Below, in pieces: positions 34,183-41,984 of a DNA stretch of 64,000 bases. The position numbers and the translations under genes were made by a program. The notes under the pieces were generated by a model that was not told the origin of the DNA, made no database searches, and was given only the letters and a program-made list of their open reading frames with translations. Within the stretch, counting starts at the first letter, position 1, and every line of letters begins with the position of its first letter. The stretch is taken from assembly GCA_016709145.1 (NCBI GenBank), contig JADJEK010000009.1:186001-250000 (forward strand). The letters run 5' to 3'. This DNA comes from Planctomycetota bacterium. Its GTDB lineage: Bacteria; Planctomycetota; B15-G4; JADJEK01.

Positions 34183-35070
34183 TCACGCCGCCGCGGCGAG
34201 CACGGGCTTCGTCGGTTCCGTCGGCGTGGCCTGCTTGCGCAGCTCCCACCACAACGTCGGTGGGCCGACGACGAACAGCGCGAACAGCGCGGGCGCCGCA
34301 CCCATGGTCTGCAACCACAGGACGTCGCGGTCGAGGCCCATGCGGATCAGCGCTTCGAGCGCCGCGATCGCGATCGTCACGCCGTATTGTCCGGTGCGGT
34401 TGCTGACGATCGTGCGTGGGTCGGTGACCATGAAGAAGATGAACAGCGTGTACATCGGTCCGCTGAGAGGACCCATCTCGACCAGCCACGCGTCGTAGCT
34501 CGGTCCACTACGCATCCACGCGAACGCGGCGAAGGCGGCGACGTACGTCAGCGTGATGTGGACGACGCTGGCGCGTACGACCACGATCAAACCGATCGCG
34601 TAGATCACGAGCAACGTGATCGGCTCGTTGCCCCATTGGTGCGACAGCGGCGTGACTTGCGATGGCGCGAGGAACAGCAGCGCCGTGACGCCGAAGTTGG
34701 TCGGGTTCCACAGATGCCGACCGCGGTAACGCAGCACGTACTTGGACGCGATGGAGATGAACGCGGCGATCGCGAACGGCCACAGCGGGGTCGCCGCCGG
34801 CTTCACCAGCATCAGCACGCTGTTGCCGCTGATGTACGCCGACACCAAGCGCGGCCACGTCCCGCGCAGCCACAACGACAACGCGGCCTCGGCGACGACC
34901 GCGGTCGCGAGTGCGGCGACCATGCGCTCGTAGCCGCCGAGGATGTCGTAGCGCCATTCACCGAGCACGAGCAGCACGGTGATCAGCGTCGCCGAGTAGT
35001 AGGGCGGCGGCGACTGGAACGTGGCGAAGCGCTTCAGCGTCGCGAGCACGTCGCGGATGGCGGAAGTCAT
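34183..35070 (-). CDS. RnfD/NqrB-like integral membrane protein
   Basis: The 295-residue protein has about 8-9 membrane segments and the typical 'LWNPTNFGVTALLFL' and 'FFMVTDPRTIVSNRTGQYG' motifs of the NQR2/RnfD/RnfE family, the membrane subunit of Rnf and Na+-NQR electron-transfer complexes. The S/TGAT flavinylation motif seen in true RnfD/NqrB is not obvious, and no other Rnf or Nqr genes are nearby. The gene overlaps the CRTAC1 gene by 4 bases (ATGA), so the two are co-translated. An orphan role in membrane electron transfer or ion coupling is inferred. Confidence 0.75.
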   Translation of the reverse strand: MTSAIRDVLATLKRFATFQSPPPYYSATLITVLLVLGEWRYDILGGYERMVAALATAVVAEAALSLWLRGTWPRLVSAYISGNSVLMLVKPAATPLWPFAIAAFISIASKYVLRYRGRHLWNPTNFGVTALLFLAPSQVTPLSHQWGNEPITLLVIYAIGLIVVVRASVVHITLTYVAAFAAFAWMRSGPSYDAWLVEMGPLSGPMYTLFIFFMVTDPRTIVSNRTGQYGVTIAIAALEALIRMGLDRDVLWLQTMGAAPALFALFVVGPPTLWWELRKQATPTEPTKPVLAAAA

Positions 35071-36836
35071 GGCGTCGACTCCGTGACGACGTGGAGTTGG
35101 TCGAGGGCCGGATTCTCGATCACTTGCTCGTGGCCCGACGGCCAGCGGATGCGCGCGCGTTCGACGCGTGCCGCGTCCCCGAGTCCGAAGTGCAGGCGGC
35201 GGTCGTTCTGCGACGCGAACCCCGATCCCGCGGCGATCACTTGAACTTGCCGATGTCCGCCGAACTCGAGTTCGACCGCGGCGCCGATCGCGCTGCGATT
35301 GCTGCGCGTGCCGCGCAGGCCGAATTGGATCCAGTGCGCGCCGGGCGCCAGTTCGGAACGGTAGACCAACGCGCGAGCCGACTGGTTCGCGACGACGACG
35401 TCGAGCTGCCCGCGATTGCCGAGATCGGTGAACGCGACGGCGCGACCGTCGAGCGTGTCGGTGACGCCGGTCTGCGACGCGACGTCGGTGAACGTGCGAC
35501 GGCCACTCTTGTGCAGAGGAGTGTTGATGAGCACGCGCGAGACTTCGTAACCCGACAACGAGCGGTTGCCGATCTCGGGCCACGCCGTGGCGTCCTCGAA
35601 CAGATCGCCGACGGCGCTCGAGACCTTTCCCATCGCGTACCAGTAGTCGAGCTTGGGGTCGGCGGAGATGAAGCCGTTCACGACGAACAGGTCTTGCCAA
35701 CCGTCGTTGTTGAGGTCGCCGAACTGCGCGCCCCAGGCCCAACCGCAGTTCTCGGCGACACCGCTCGCGATGTTCTCGAAGCGACCGTCCTCGCCGAGCA
35801 TGTTCTTGCGCAGGTTGTTGCCTTGGATCAGGTAGCCGGTGCGCGTGATGTTCGTCACGAACACGCCGAGCTTGCCGCAATTGTCGATGTCGCCGACCGC
35901 GACCGACATGCCGCTCTTGCTGTCCTCGTCGAGACCGATGTCGCTCGCGCGCGTGAAGCGCGCGCCGTCCTGGTTCAGGAACAACTCTTCGGGGCCGTAG
36001 TCGTTCGCGAGATAGAGGTCCTGGAATCCGTTGCCGTCGAAGTCGGCCGCGGCGATCGCGAACGTCCAACGCGTGCTGTCGACGCCGGCGCGCGCGGTGA
36101 CGTCCTCGAACTTGCCGCCGCCGAGATTGCGGTACAGCACGTTGTGACCGGCGTTCTCGGCGAACTCGAAGCTCGACTGCATGATGCGCGTCGACTTCAG
36201 GTCCCACAGGACGTGCTCTTCGCGGAAGTATCCGCCGACGTAGAGGTCGAGCAAGCCATCGCGGTCGTAGTCGAGGAACGCGGCCGAGTTGCTGTTGATC
36301 CAGCGTCCGAGGCCGGAGTCCATGGTGGCGTCGACGAAACGTCGGTGCGCGTCGTTGAGGAACAACTGGGGGTAGCCCCACTTGTAGACCAGCAGGTCCT
36401 CGTCGCCGTCGTTGTCGACGTCCGAGAACAGCGCGCCCATCGTCGCTCCGCGGTCGCGCGAGTTCAGTTGGTCGATTCCCCAGGCCGCGGCGACGTCCTC
36501 GAACGTGCCGTCGCGGCGGTTGCGGAACAGCGCGCTCGGAGCGCCGAACGCGCTCGTCGTCATCAGGACGTCGCTCCAGCCGTCGCCGTCGACGTCGCCG
36601 ATCGCCGTGGCCGCGCCGACGCCGCTGACGTGCGGTTCGATCGGAGCGAGCTTGGGGTCGACTTGGACCTTCTGGTGCGTGAAGCGGATCCCGATGTCCT
36701 CGGCGACTTCCTCGAACCGCAACCCGAACGCGCCGGCTGCGGGCGTCGGTCGACTGCCGAGATGTTCCTGCCAGCGGGCGTAGCAGAGCGCGGCGACGAA
36801 CGCCGCGACGACGGTGGCCTGGCGCAGGTTCGGCAT
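35067..36836 (-). CDS. CRTAC1 family protein (FG-GAP/VCBS repeats with ASPIC/UnbV)
   Basis: The 589-residue exported protein has an N-terminal membrane/signal segment (RQATVVAAFVAALCYA), then calcium-loop FG-GAP/VCBS blades: 'GDVDGDGWSDVLMTT', 'SDVDNDGDEDLLVY', 'LDYDRDGLLDLYVGG', 'ADFDGNGFQDLYLAND', 'GDLNNDGWQDLFVVN'. It ends in an ASPIC/UnbV domain ('IGAAVELEFGGHRQVQVIAAG', 'HFGLGDAARVERARIRWPSG'). This architecture defines CRTAC1 proteins. It probably forms a calcium-dependent propeller at the cell surface. The ATG at 36836 is preceded by AGGAG. It is translationally coupled to the RnfD-like gene. Confidence 0.88.
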   Translation of the reverse strand: MPNLRQATVVAAFVAALCYARWQEHLGSRPTPAAGAFGLRFEEVAEDIGIRFTHQKVQVDPKLAPIEPHVSGVGAATAIGDVDGDGWSDVLMTTSAFGAPSALFRNRRDGTFEDVAAAWGIDQLNSRDRGATMGALFSDVDNDGDEDLLVYKWGYPQLFLNDAHRRFVDATMDSGLGRWINSNSAAFLDYDRDGLLDLYVGGYFREEHVLWDLKSTRIMQSSFEFAENAGHNVLYRNLGGGKFEDVTARAGVDSTRWTFAIAAADFDGNGFQDLYLANDYGPEELFLNQDGARFTRASDIGLDEDSKSGMSVAVGDIDNCGKLGVFVTNITRTGYLIQGNNLRKNMLGEDGRFENIASGVAENCGWAWGAQFGDLNNDGWQDLFVVNGFISADPKLDYWYAMGKVSSAVGDLFEDATAWPEIGNRSLSGYEVSRVLINTPLHKSGRRTFTDVASQTGVTDTLDGRAVAFTDLGNRGQLDVVVANQSARALVYRSELAPGAHWIQFGLRGTRSNRSAIGAAVELEFGGHRQVQVIAAGSGFASQNDRRLHFGLGDAARVERARIRWPSGHEQVIENPALDQLHVVTESTP

Positions 36837-37024
36837 GCGGGTACGGCTCCTCGGGTTCAGCGCATCGACCGCACGATGTCGGAGGTGGTGCGCCGCGACC
36901 ACGGGCCATTGTGCCGCGTGGGCCAGGCTCGTGGCGAGGGCGGAAAAAACGTCGCGTCGGCTCGCTGCCCGGTTTCGACTCGGGTCTACGATGCGCCCCT
37001 CTGGCCGTTCAGCGCGTTCCACTC

Positions 37025-37029
37025 AGGAG
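37025..37029 (+). promoter_or_regulatory. ribosome-binding site that selects a GTG start
   Basis: AGGAG at 37025-37029 touches the ATG at 37030 (no spacing) but is 6 bases before GTG 37036. The GTG is therefore the better start for the triple-FKBP gene. Confidence 0.55.
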
Positions 37030-37035
37030 ATGCAC

Positions 37036-38217
37036 GTGCGTTCGATCGCTCGATTCGCGTCGGTGTCGGTTTGCTTCGGTTCGTTCCTCGGCACCTTCGA
37101 CGCGGCATTCGCCGAGGACGAGGCCGCATGGACGAAGACCCCGAGCGGCCTCGAGTACTACGTCGTCTCGCGCGGTCCCGAAGGGCCGAAGCCCACGACT
37201 GATTCCGGCGTGCGCGTGCACTACACCGGCAAGCTCGAGGACGGCCGCGTGTTCGACTCTTCGCGCATCCGTGGCGCGCCGGCGGAGTTCGAGCTCGGTC
37301 GCGTGATCAAGGGTTGGACCGAAGGACTTCAGCTCATGCAGGCTGGCGACCGTTTCGAGTTCCGCATCCCCGCGGATCTCGGCTACGGCGCGCGTGGTGC
37401 GGGCAACGTCATTCCTCCGAATGCGACGCTGTCGTTCGACGTCGAGTTGTTCGAGATCGTGCCGCCGTTCACGTACGTCGCGATCGACGAGGCGAAGGCG
37501 AAGTCGACCGAGTCCGGCTTGAAGTACGAAGTGGTCGAGGCCGGCAGCGGCGATCTGCTGACCGAGCAGGCCATGGAGTTGCGGTTCGCGCTGTTCGACG
37601 GCGCCGGCAAGGTGCTCACCTCCTCGTTGCGTGAGGGGCAGATCCTCGGCCGCGGAGCCGAGGTCGCCGAGCGCATGGGCGGCTCGATGTTCGCCGAGGT
37701 GCCGGAACTGATGCAGGTCGGAACGACGTTGCGCTGCGTCGCGCCCGCCAGCATGGCGTTCCGCGATCCGGCCCGCGTCGGCATGCAGGCCGACACTCCG
37801 ACGTATTGGGAGATCAAGGCGACGCGAGCGGTGAAGGTCCCGGCGTTCGTCGCTCCCGACGAGTCGAAGCTGACGACGACCGAGAGCGGCCTGAAGTACC
37901 AGTTCCTGTCGCGTGGGAGCGATCCGGACGCGAAGCAGCCGAAGGAAAACGATGGCGTCGCGGTCGACTACGCCGGTTGGTTGCAAGACGGCACACCGTT
38001 CGACTCGTCGTACTCCCGCGCCACGCGCTTCGTCACCGAGCTCGAGAAGAACGGGCTGATCGACGGTTGGATCGAGGGCATCCAGCTCATGAAGGAAGGT
38101 GATCGCATCCTCCTCGTCGTTCCGCCGGCGCTCGGATACGGAGCGAACGGATCGCCGCCGAAGATCCCGGCCGACGCGACTCTGGTGTTCGTCATCGAGC
38201 TGCACAAGGTCCCGTGA
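37036..38217 (+). CDS. exported FKBP-type peptidyl-prolyl isomerase, three FKBP domains
   Basis: The 393-residue protein has a signal peptide ending near 'DAAFAEDE' and three FKBP units. The first (about 30-125) has 'VRVHYTGKLEDGRVFDSS', 'GWTEGLQLMQAGDRFEFRIP' and 'LGYGARGAGNVIPPNATLSF', an active-looking set. The middle one (about 130-235) is degenerate. The third (about 260-393) has 'VDYAGWLQDGTPFDSSYSR', 'GWIEGIQLMKEGDRILLVVP' and 'GYGANGSPPKIPADATLVF'. It should speed proline isomerisation during folding of exported proteins. The GTG start was chosen on ribosome-binding-site spacing. It is divergent from the CRTAC1 gene and convergent with the tRNA-modifying gene. Confidence 0.88.
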   Translation: MRSIARFASVSVCFGSFLGTFDAAFAEDEAAWTKTPSGLEYYVVSRGPEGPKPTTDSGVRVHYTGKLEDGRVFDSSRIRGAPAEFELGRVIKGWTEGLQLMQAGDRFEFRIPADLGYGARGAGNVIPPNATLSFDVELFEIVPPFTYVAIDEAKAKSTESGLKYEVVEAGSGDLLTEQAMELRFALFDGAGKVLTSSLREGQILGRGAEVAERMGGSMFAEVPELMQVGTTLRCVAPASMAFRDPARVGMQADTPTYWEIKATRAVKVPAFVAPDESKLTTTESGLKYQFLSRGSDPDAKQPKENDGVAVDYAGWLQDGTPFDSSYSRATRFVTELEKNGLIDGWIEGIQLMKEGDRILLVVPPALGYGANGSPPKIPADATLVFVIELHKVP

Positions 38218-38504
38218 GCCGCGGGTCCGTCCGACCGCCGAGCGCCTCGGCGACGGCATCGGCGTCCGCGATTGCGTGGTGCCGCGCGGTGGCTGCGAAG
38301 TTGCTGCGCTGAGACTCTCCCGAGTCCGGAAAGATCCTGCGGATTATTCCTCCGAATGCTGCTCGAACTCGCCCTCTTGCAGCCCGAGTCGACTAGTTCT
38401 GGCCGACAACGGCATTCGTTCTCGTGGCGGAGTGGATGCCGCGGGGTAGGGGCGCGCGATCTAGGCCGCGCGCCGAAGAGGAGACGCGGTCGGGGCTAGT
38501 TGAC

Positions 38505-39521
38505 TCACTTCCCCACGCCCGTGGTTTCGTCTCGCACGGGCGACGGCGCGACGGCGAGTCGAGCTCGGAATCGCGTCGGGTCGGTCTCGGCCAACCACGC
38601 CTTCGGTCCGCCGAGCGACTCGACCACGCCTCCGGCGCGGAAGTAGTGCACGAGCTGCTTGCTGCGGGCGAGTGCGCCCGCCGGCGCGAACGAGCCGCGC
38701 GTCACGAGCGTGTCGAAGTACTCGGCCAAGAACGCGCGCGCGGTGTCGAAGTCGACCTCGCGCCCGCAGAAGATCCAGGGGTCGCGGAGCGCGCCGCGGC
38801 CGATCATCGCGAACGCCGCGCCCGTGCGCATCCGCATGCGCTCGATGTCGGCGTGGGAATCGACGCCGCCATTCCCGCAGACCGGGATCGACACCGCGCG
38901 CACCGCGCGTTCGATGCGACTCCAATCGACGGCGTCGGAGCGATAGCCCTCGGCGCGAGTGCGGCAATGAACGGTCAGCAACGACGCGCCGCCGTCCTCG
39001 GCCGCGCGTGCGAGTTGCTCGAGGTTCGCGTCGTCGTCGTAGCCCGCGCGGATCTTGGCCGTGACCGGCAACCGGTCCTGGACACCGCGGACCGCCGTTC
39101 GCACGAGTTCAGCGACGCGCTGCGGTGTGCGCAGCAGAGCGGAGCCCGCGCAGGTCGACGTCGCGCCACGGGCGGGGCACCCGAAGTTCAAGTCGAGCAG
39201 TGCGACGCCGAGTTCCGCGGCGTGGGCCGCCGTGGCTTCGACGGCGACGAGGTCGCTTCCCATCAACTGGAGGCCGACCGCGGCCGTGGTCTCGTCGTTC
39301 CGCCGCGCTGCGCGCGTCGCGAGCTCGCCTCGGGCTCCGAGGTGCCGGCGCAGCACCGTCTTGGGCACTGGATGGTCGACGACGCGCACGAACTCGGTGA
39401 AGGTGCCGCCGAGGTGCGTCGGCGGATTCCGCGCCAGCACGAGCTCACGGAAGCACGGCTCGGTGACACCCTCCATGGGTGCGAGCAATGCCGGCGCGGT
39501 GAACGGGAGCGGGTGACGCAT
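38505..39521 (-). CDS. tRNA-dihydrouridine synthase
   Basis: The 338-residue FMN enzyme of the Dus family has 'LLAPMEGVTEPCFRELV', 'GLQLMGSD', 'LLDLNFGCPARG' (with the active-site Cys), 'VTAKIRAGYDDD', 'LTVHCRTRAEGY' and 'PVCGNGGVDSHADIERM'. It reduces uridine to dihydrouridine in tRNA. The pattern is closest to DusC/DusB-type proteins, but I do not assign the subtype. The ATG at 39521 lacks a strong ribosome-binding site. It is divergent from the sigma factor gene with a 153-base gap. Confidence 0.9.
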   Translation of the reverse strand: MRHPLPFTAPALLAPMEGVTEPCFRELVLARNPPTHLGGTFTEFVRVVDHPVPKTVLRRHLGARGELATRAARRNDETTAAVGLQLMGSDLVAVEATAAHAAELGVALLDLNFGCPARGATSTCAGSALLRTPQRVAELVRTAVRGVQDRLPVTAKIRAGYDDDANLEQLARAAEDGGASLLTVHCRTRAEGYRSDAVDWSRIERAVRAVSIPVCGNGGVDSHADIERMRMRTGAAFAMIGRGALRDPWIFCGREVDFDTARAFLAEYFDTLVTRGSFAPAGALARSKQLVHYFRAGGVVESLGGPKAWLAETDPTRFRARLAVAPSPVRDETTGVGK

Positions 39522-39616
39522 CGCCGCGATCGTGACGCCTGGATCGACGATCGGAAAGGGTGTGCTCGCCGAGGACGACGGACGAATCCGACCCGCGAAG
39601 GAGTTTTTCGAGCGCG

Positions 39617-39625
39617 TGTTATGTT
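39617..39625 (+). promoter_or_regulatory. extended -10 box (TGTTATGTT) before the sigma factor gene
   Basis: TGTTATGTT at 39617-39625 fits an extended -10 and would give a ~45-base leader for the sigma factor at 39675. Confidence 0.4.
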
Positions 39626-39674
39626 CGCGCGCGGGCCGCATCTTCGATGCCGGGAGAGCCGAGGAGGCGTCGTG

Positions 39675-40460
39675 ATGGTGACGAAAGAGTCGGGTAGGCG
39701 TGCGGCCGTCGCGCGGGGAGGCCCGACGCACGCGTTCGTTCCCGACGAGGTCCTGCCGCGCCTGCGCGCGCTGAACGCTCGACTGCGAGCCGAGGGCACT
39801 CCGCTGCGCGTGCCGCGACCGCGCCGCGGGATCGACGCCGACCGCGAGCGCGTCTCGCGCGCATTGATGGTCGTGGTGCGCGAGCAGGGAGCAGGAGATG
39901 CACTGGAGCTGCTGTACCTGCTGAATCACCGCGTGCTGCTGGCCTTCTGTCGCGCGAAGGCACGAACGCTCTCGTCGCGCACCGATGCCGACGACGCCGT
40001 CGACGAGACCTTCCTCACCCTGATGACGAAAGCCTCGATGTTCCGGCCGACGGCGCACTCGAGCTTCACCGGCTGGATGTTCGTGATCGCGGCGAACATC
40101 CTGCGGCAGTGGCAGCGCAAGCGCCGCAACGACCCCTACGTCGACGTGCAGTGCGTACGCGAACCCGAAGCGGCCGGCTACGAGCCCTGGGCGCTGGTCA
40201 CCGCGAACGAGGTCCGAGACGCCCACGCGCAGGCGTTGGAGTTGTTCGTGCGGCTCGCCGCGGCCGGGCTGTCGCAATTGCCGTCGAGTTGGCGCAAGGC
40301 GCTCGAACTGCGCGAGAGCGACGGACTCTCGTACCGCGAGATCGGAGCCGCGCTCGATCTGTCGCCCAACCACGCCGGCATGATCATCCGGCGTGCCCGA
40401 TTGAAAGTGTTGAACGTCGTCGCCGCCGCGCTGCGCGGCGAAACGAGGAGGTCGTCGTGA
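39675..40460 (+). CDS. sigma-70 family (ECF-like) RNA polymerase sigma factor
   Basis: The 261-residue protein has a basic N-terminal extension (~60 residues), then sigma region 2 ('DADDAVDETFLTLMTKASMF', 'GWMFVIAANILRQWQRKRRN') and region 4 with a helix-turn-helix ('LRESDGLSYREIGAALDLSP' and 'NHAGMIIRRARLKV'). It directs RNA polymerase to alternative promoters. The ATG at 39675 has GAGGAGG upstream; a GTG one codon earlier is also possible. It overlaps the downstream zinc-finger gene by GTGA, the usual sigma/anti-sigma arrangement. Confidence 0.85.
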   Translation: MVTKESGRRAAVARGGPTHAFVPDEVLPRLRALNARLRAEGTPLRVPRPRRGIDADRERVSRALMVVVREQGAGDALELLYLLNHRVLLAFCRAKARTLSSRTDADDAVDETFLTLMTKASMFRPTAHSSFTGWMFVIAANILRQWQRKRRNDPYVDVQCVREPEAAGYEPWALVTANEVRDAHAQALELFVRLAAAGLSQLPSSWRKALELRESDGLSYREIGAALDLSPNHAGMIIRRARLKVLNVVAAALRGETRRSS

Positions 40461-40864
40461 AGTCCCACCCAGGGTCGTCTTCGCGTTCCCAGTCCGCCGG
40501 CAAAGCACGAGCGCGGAAGCGATGCGCGGCGATCGTCGCCGTGCTGTCCGCGTACCTCGACGACGAAGTCGACGACCGGACGCGCGCACGCGTCGAATCG
40601 CATCTGCCGCGGTGTGCGCGGTGCGCTCGCGCGATGGCAACTCTCGCCGTCGTCGCGGACGCGACTTCGCGCGTGCGCGGTCGCGGTCCGACGCGGGCGT
40701 TCGAGCTCGGGTTCCGTCGGTTCGCCGCCGTCGTCGCGCGGATCGCCAAGCGAGGTGCCGGCGATACGGAACCCGCTCGCGATCGAGTTCGGCTCAGTCC
40801 GTCTCCGGCGCGCCACAGCGCAGGAACGCGGAGCGCACGTCGTCGGGGATCGCGGTCGACGTGA
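40457..40864 (+). CDS. putative zinc-finger anti-sigma factor
   Basis: The 135-residue product has a zf-HC2-type anti-sigma motif: 'AYLDDEVDDRTRARVESHL' and H49-PRC-C53..C56 as HxxxCxxC, plus C23. No membrane segment follows, so it may be soluble and redox- or zinc-responsive (inference). The C-terminal ~35 residues are basic and low-complexity. The GTG start has AGGAGG upstream and overlaps the sigma stop (GTGA). The 3' 71 bases overlap the convergent thioesterase gene, so the true end could be earlier in function if not in sequence. Confidence 0.7.
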   Translation: MKSHPGSSSRSQSAGKARARKRCAAIVAVLSAYLDDEVDDRTRARVESHLPRCARCARAMATLAVVADATSRVRGRGPTRAFELGFRRFAAVVARIAKRGAGDTEPARDRVRLSPSPARHSAGTRSARRRGSRST

Positions 40865-41219
40865 ACGAGCGCATGTCGACGGCGACGGTGTCGGCGACGA
40901 TTCGCGCCAGCAGCGTGCCGCTCGCGCGATCGAAGAACGCGTAACGCCACCGCGTCGACTTGGTCCCGACCTTCAGCACCTCGACGCGCGCGGTGACTTT
41001 CATCCCGTACTGGAACGGGGATTCGAAGGTCGCGTCGACGTGGCCCATCGGGAATCCGAGATGGCGGTCGTTCACGAGCGTCGGATACGCGATGCCGACG
41101 CAGTGCTCGAAGAACTCTTCGAAGGCCACGTGGCAGTAATGGAAAATCACCGGGTAGTACGCGATCCCGGCCTTGTCGCAGTCGCCGAAGCGGACGGTGA
41201 GTTCGGTGCGATACGCCAT
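40794..41219 (-). CDS. 4-hydroxybenzoyl-CoA-type (4HBT) thioesterase
   Basis: The 141-residue hotdog-fold protein has the 4HBT signature 'VRFGDCDKAGIAYYP' with the likely catalytic Asp (D15), and 'EEFFEHCVGIAYP'. It hydrolyses an acyl- or aroyl-CoA thioester. It is the last gene of a minus-strand cluster with a benzoate-CoA-ligase-like enzyme, which suits an aromatic acyl-CoA substrate (inference). It lies 3 bases after the creatininase-family gene and overlaps the convergent anti-sigma gene by 71 bases. Confidence 0.85.
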   Translation of the reverse strand: MAYRTELTVRFGDCDKAGIAYYPVIFHYCHVAFEEFFEHCVGIAYPTLVNDRHLGFPMGHVDATFESPFQYGMKVTARVEVLKVGTKSTRWRYAFFDRASGTLLARIVADTVAVDMRSFTSTAIPDDVRSAFLRCGAPETD

Positions 41220-41222
41220 GCG

Positions 41223-41984
41223 TCACGCTCCCGCGGCGAGCGCCGCGACCACCGCGTCCGAGACCATCGTCGCCATGACGTCGTAGAGCCGATCGCCTTC
41301 TTCGGCCGTGGCTCCCGCAGGATCGCCGAAGTACGCGCGTGCGCCGCCGGCCGCGATCGCGTCGGCCGCGCCGTCCTTCATGCGCTGCGCGAGGTCGGCG
41401 AAGTTCGCGGCCAGTGAACGCCGTTCGTCCTTCACCAACTCGGGCGCGGCGGCGAGCACCAACGACGTCTCGAAGCCGCCGGCGTGGCCTCCGCCGCGAC
41501 CGAACTCCTCGCCGAGTTGCGCGACCGTGGGAGGTCGCCTCTGATCGGGGAATACCGCGATGCCGCGACCAGTCGCCGTGATGCGGCGCGCGCATTCCTT
41601 CAACATGCGGCCGTGTTCGGGTTCGAGGTGTCCATTCACCAGCGCGAGCACGCGGACGCCCTGCGCGAACACGGAGTCCGCGATCTCGTCGATGAGCGCG
41701 CCGATCGTCTGCGCGCGTACGGAGATCGTGCCGCGAAATGGCTTGAGGAACTCGGTGACGGCGTAGGGGATCGCGGGCAGGACGAGTGTGCCGACGCCCG
41801 CCCGCGTGAGTCGCGCCGCGGCGCGCGTGGCCGTCGTCGTCGCGATGATCACGTCGGTGGACAACGGTAGGTGGGGGCCGTGCGCTTCGGTCGAGCCGAG
41901 CGGTAGCAGCGCCGCACGCACTTGCGGCGCGATCGCGTCGACGTCGGTCGTGGTCGCGCGCGCGAGGTCGAGGGCGCGCGTCAC
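41223..41984 (-). CDS. creatininase-family amidohydrolase
   Basis: The 253-residue protein has the creatininase metal-site motifs 'LPLGSTEAHGPHLPLSTD' (Glu, His, Asp ligands), 'LVNGHLEPEHGRM' (in place of the more common NGHGGN) and 'GHAGGFETSLVLAAAPELV'. Members open cyclic amides or remove formyl groups from formamides (creatininase, ArfB, MftE). Placed after kynureninase- and CoA-ligase-like genes it could act on a formylated aromatic amine, but that is inference. The GTG start overlaps the CoA ligase stop (GTGA). Confidence 0.85.
   Translation of the reverse strand: MTRALDLARATTTDVDAIAPQVRAALLPLGSTEAHGPHLPLSTDVIIATTTATRAAARLTRAGVGTLVLPAIPYAVTEFLKPFRGTISVRAQTIGALIDEIADSVFAQGVRVLALVNGHLEPEHGRMLKECARRITATGRGIAVFPDQRRPPTVAQLGEEFGRGGGHAGGFETSLVLAAAPELVKDERRSLAANFADLAQRMKDGAADAIAAGGARAYFGDPAGATAEEGDRLYDVMATMVSDAVVAALAAGA

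Noticed and set aside
34183..36909. Single 908-codon frame joining RnfD-like and upstream sequence
   Set aside because: The upstream part is a shadow of the CRTAC1 gene; the real RnfD-like protein starts at ATG 35070.
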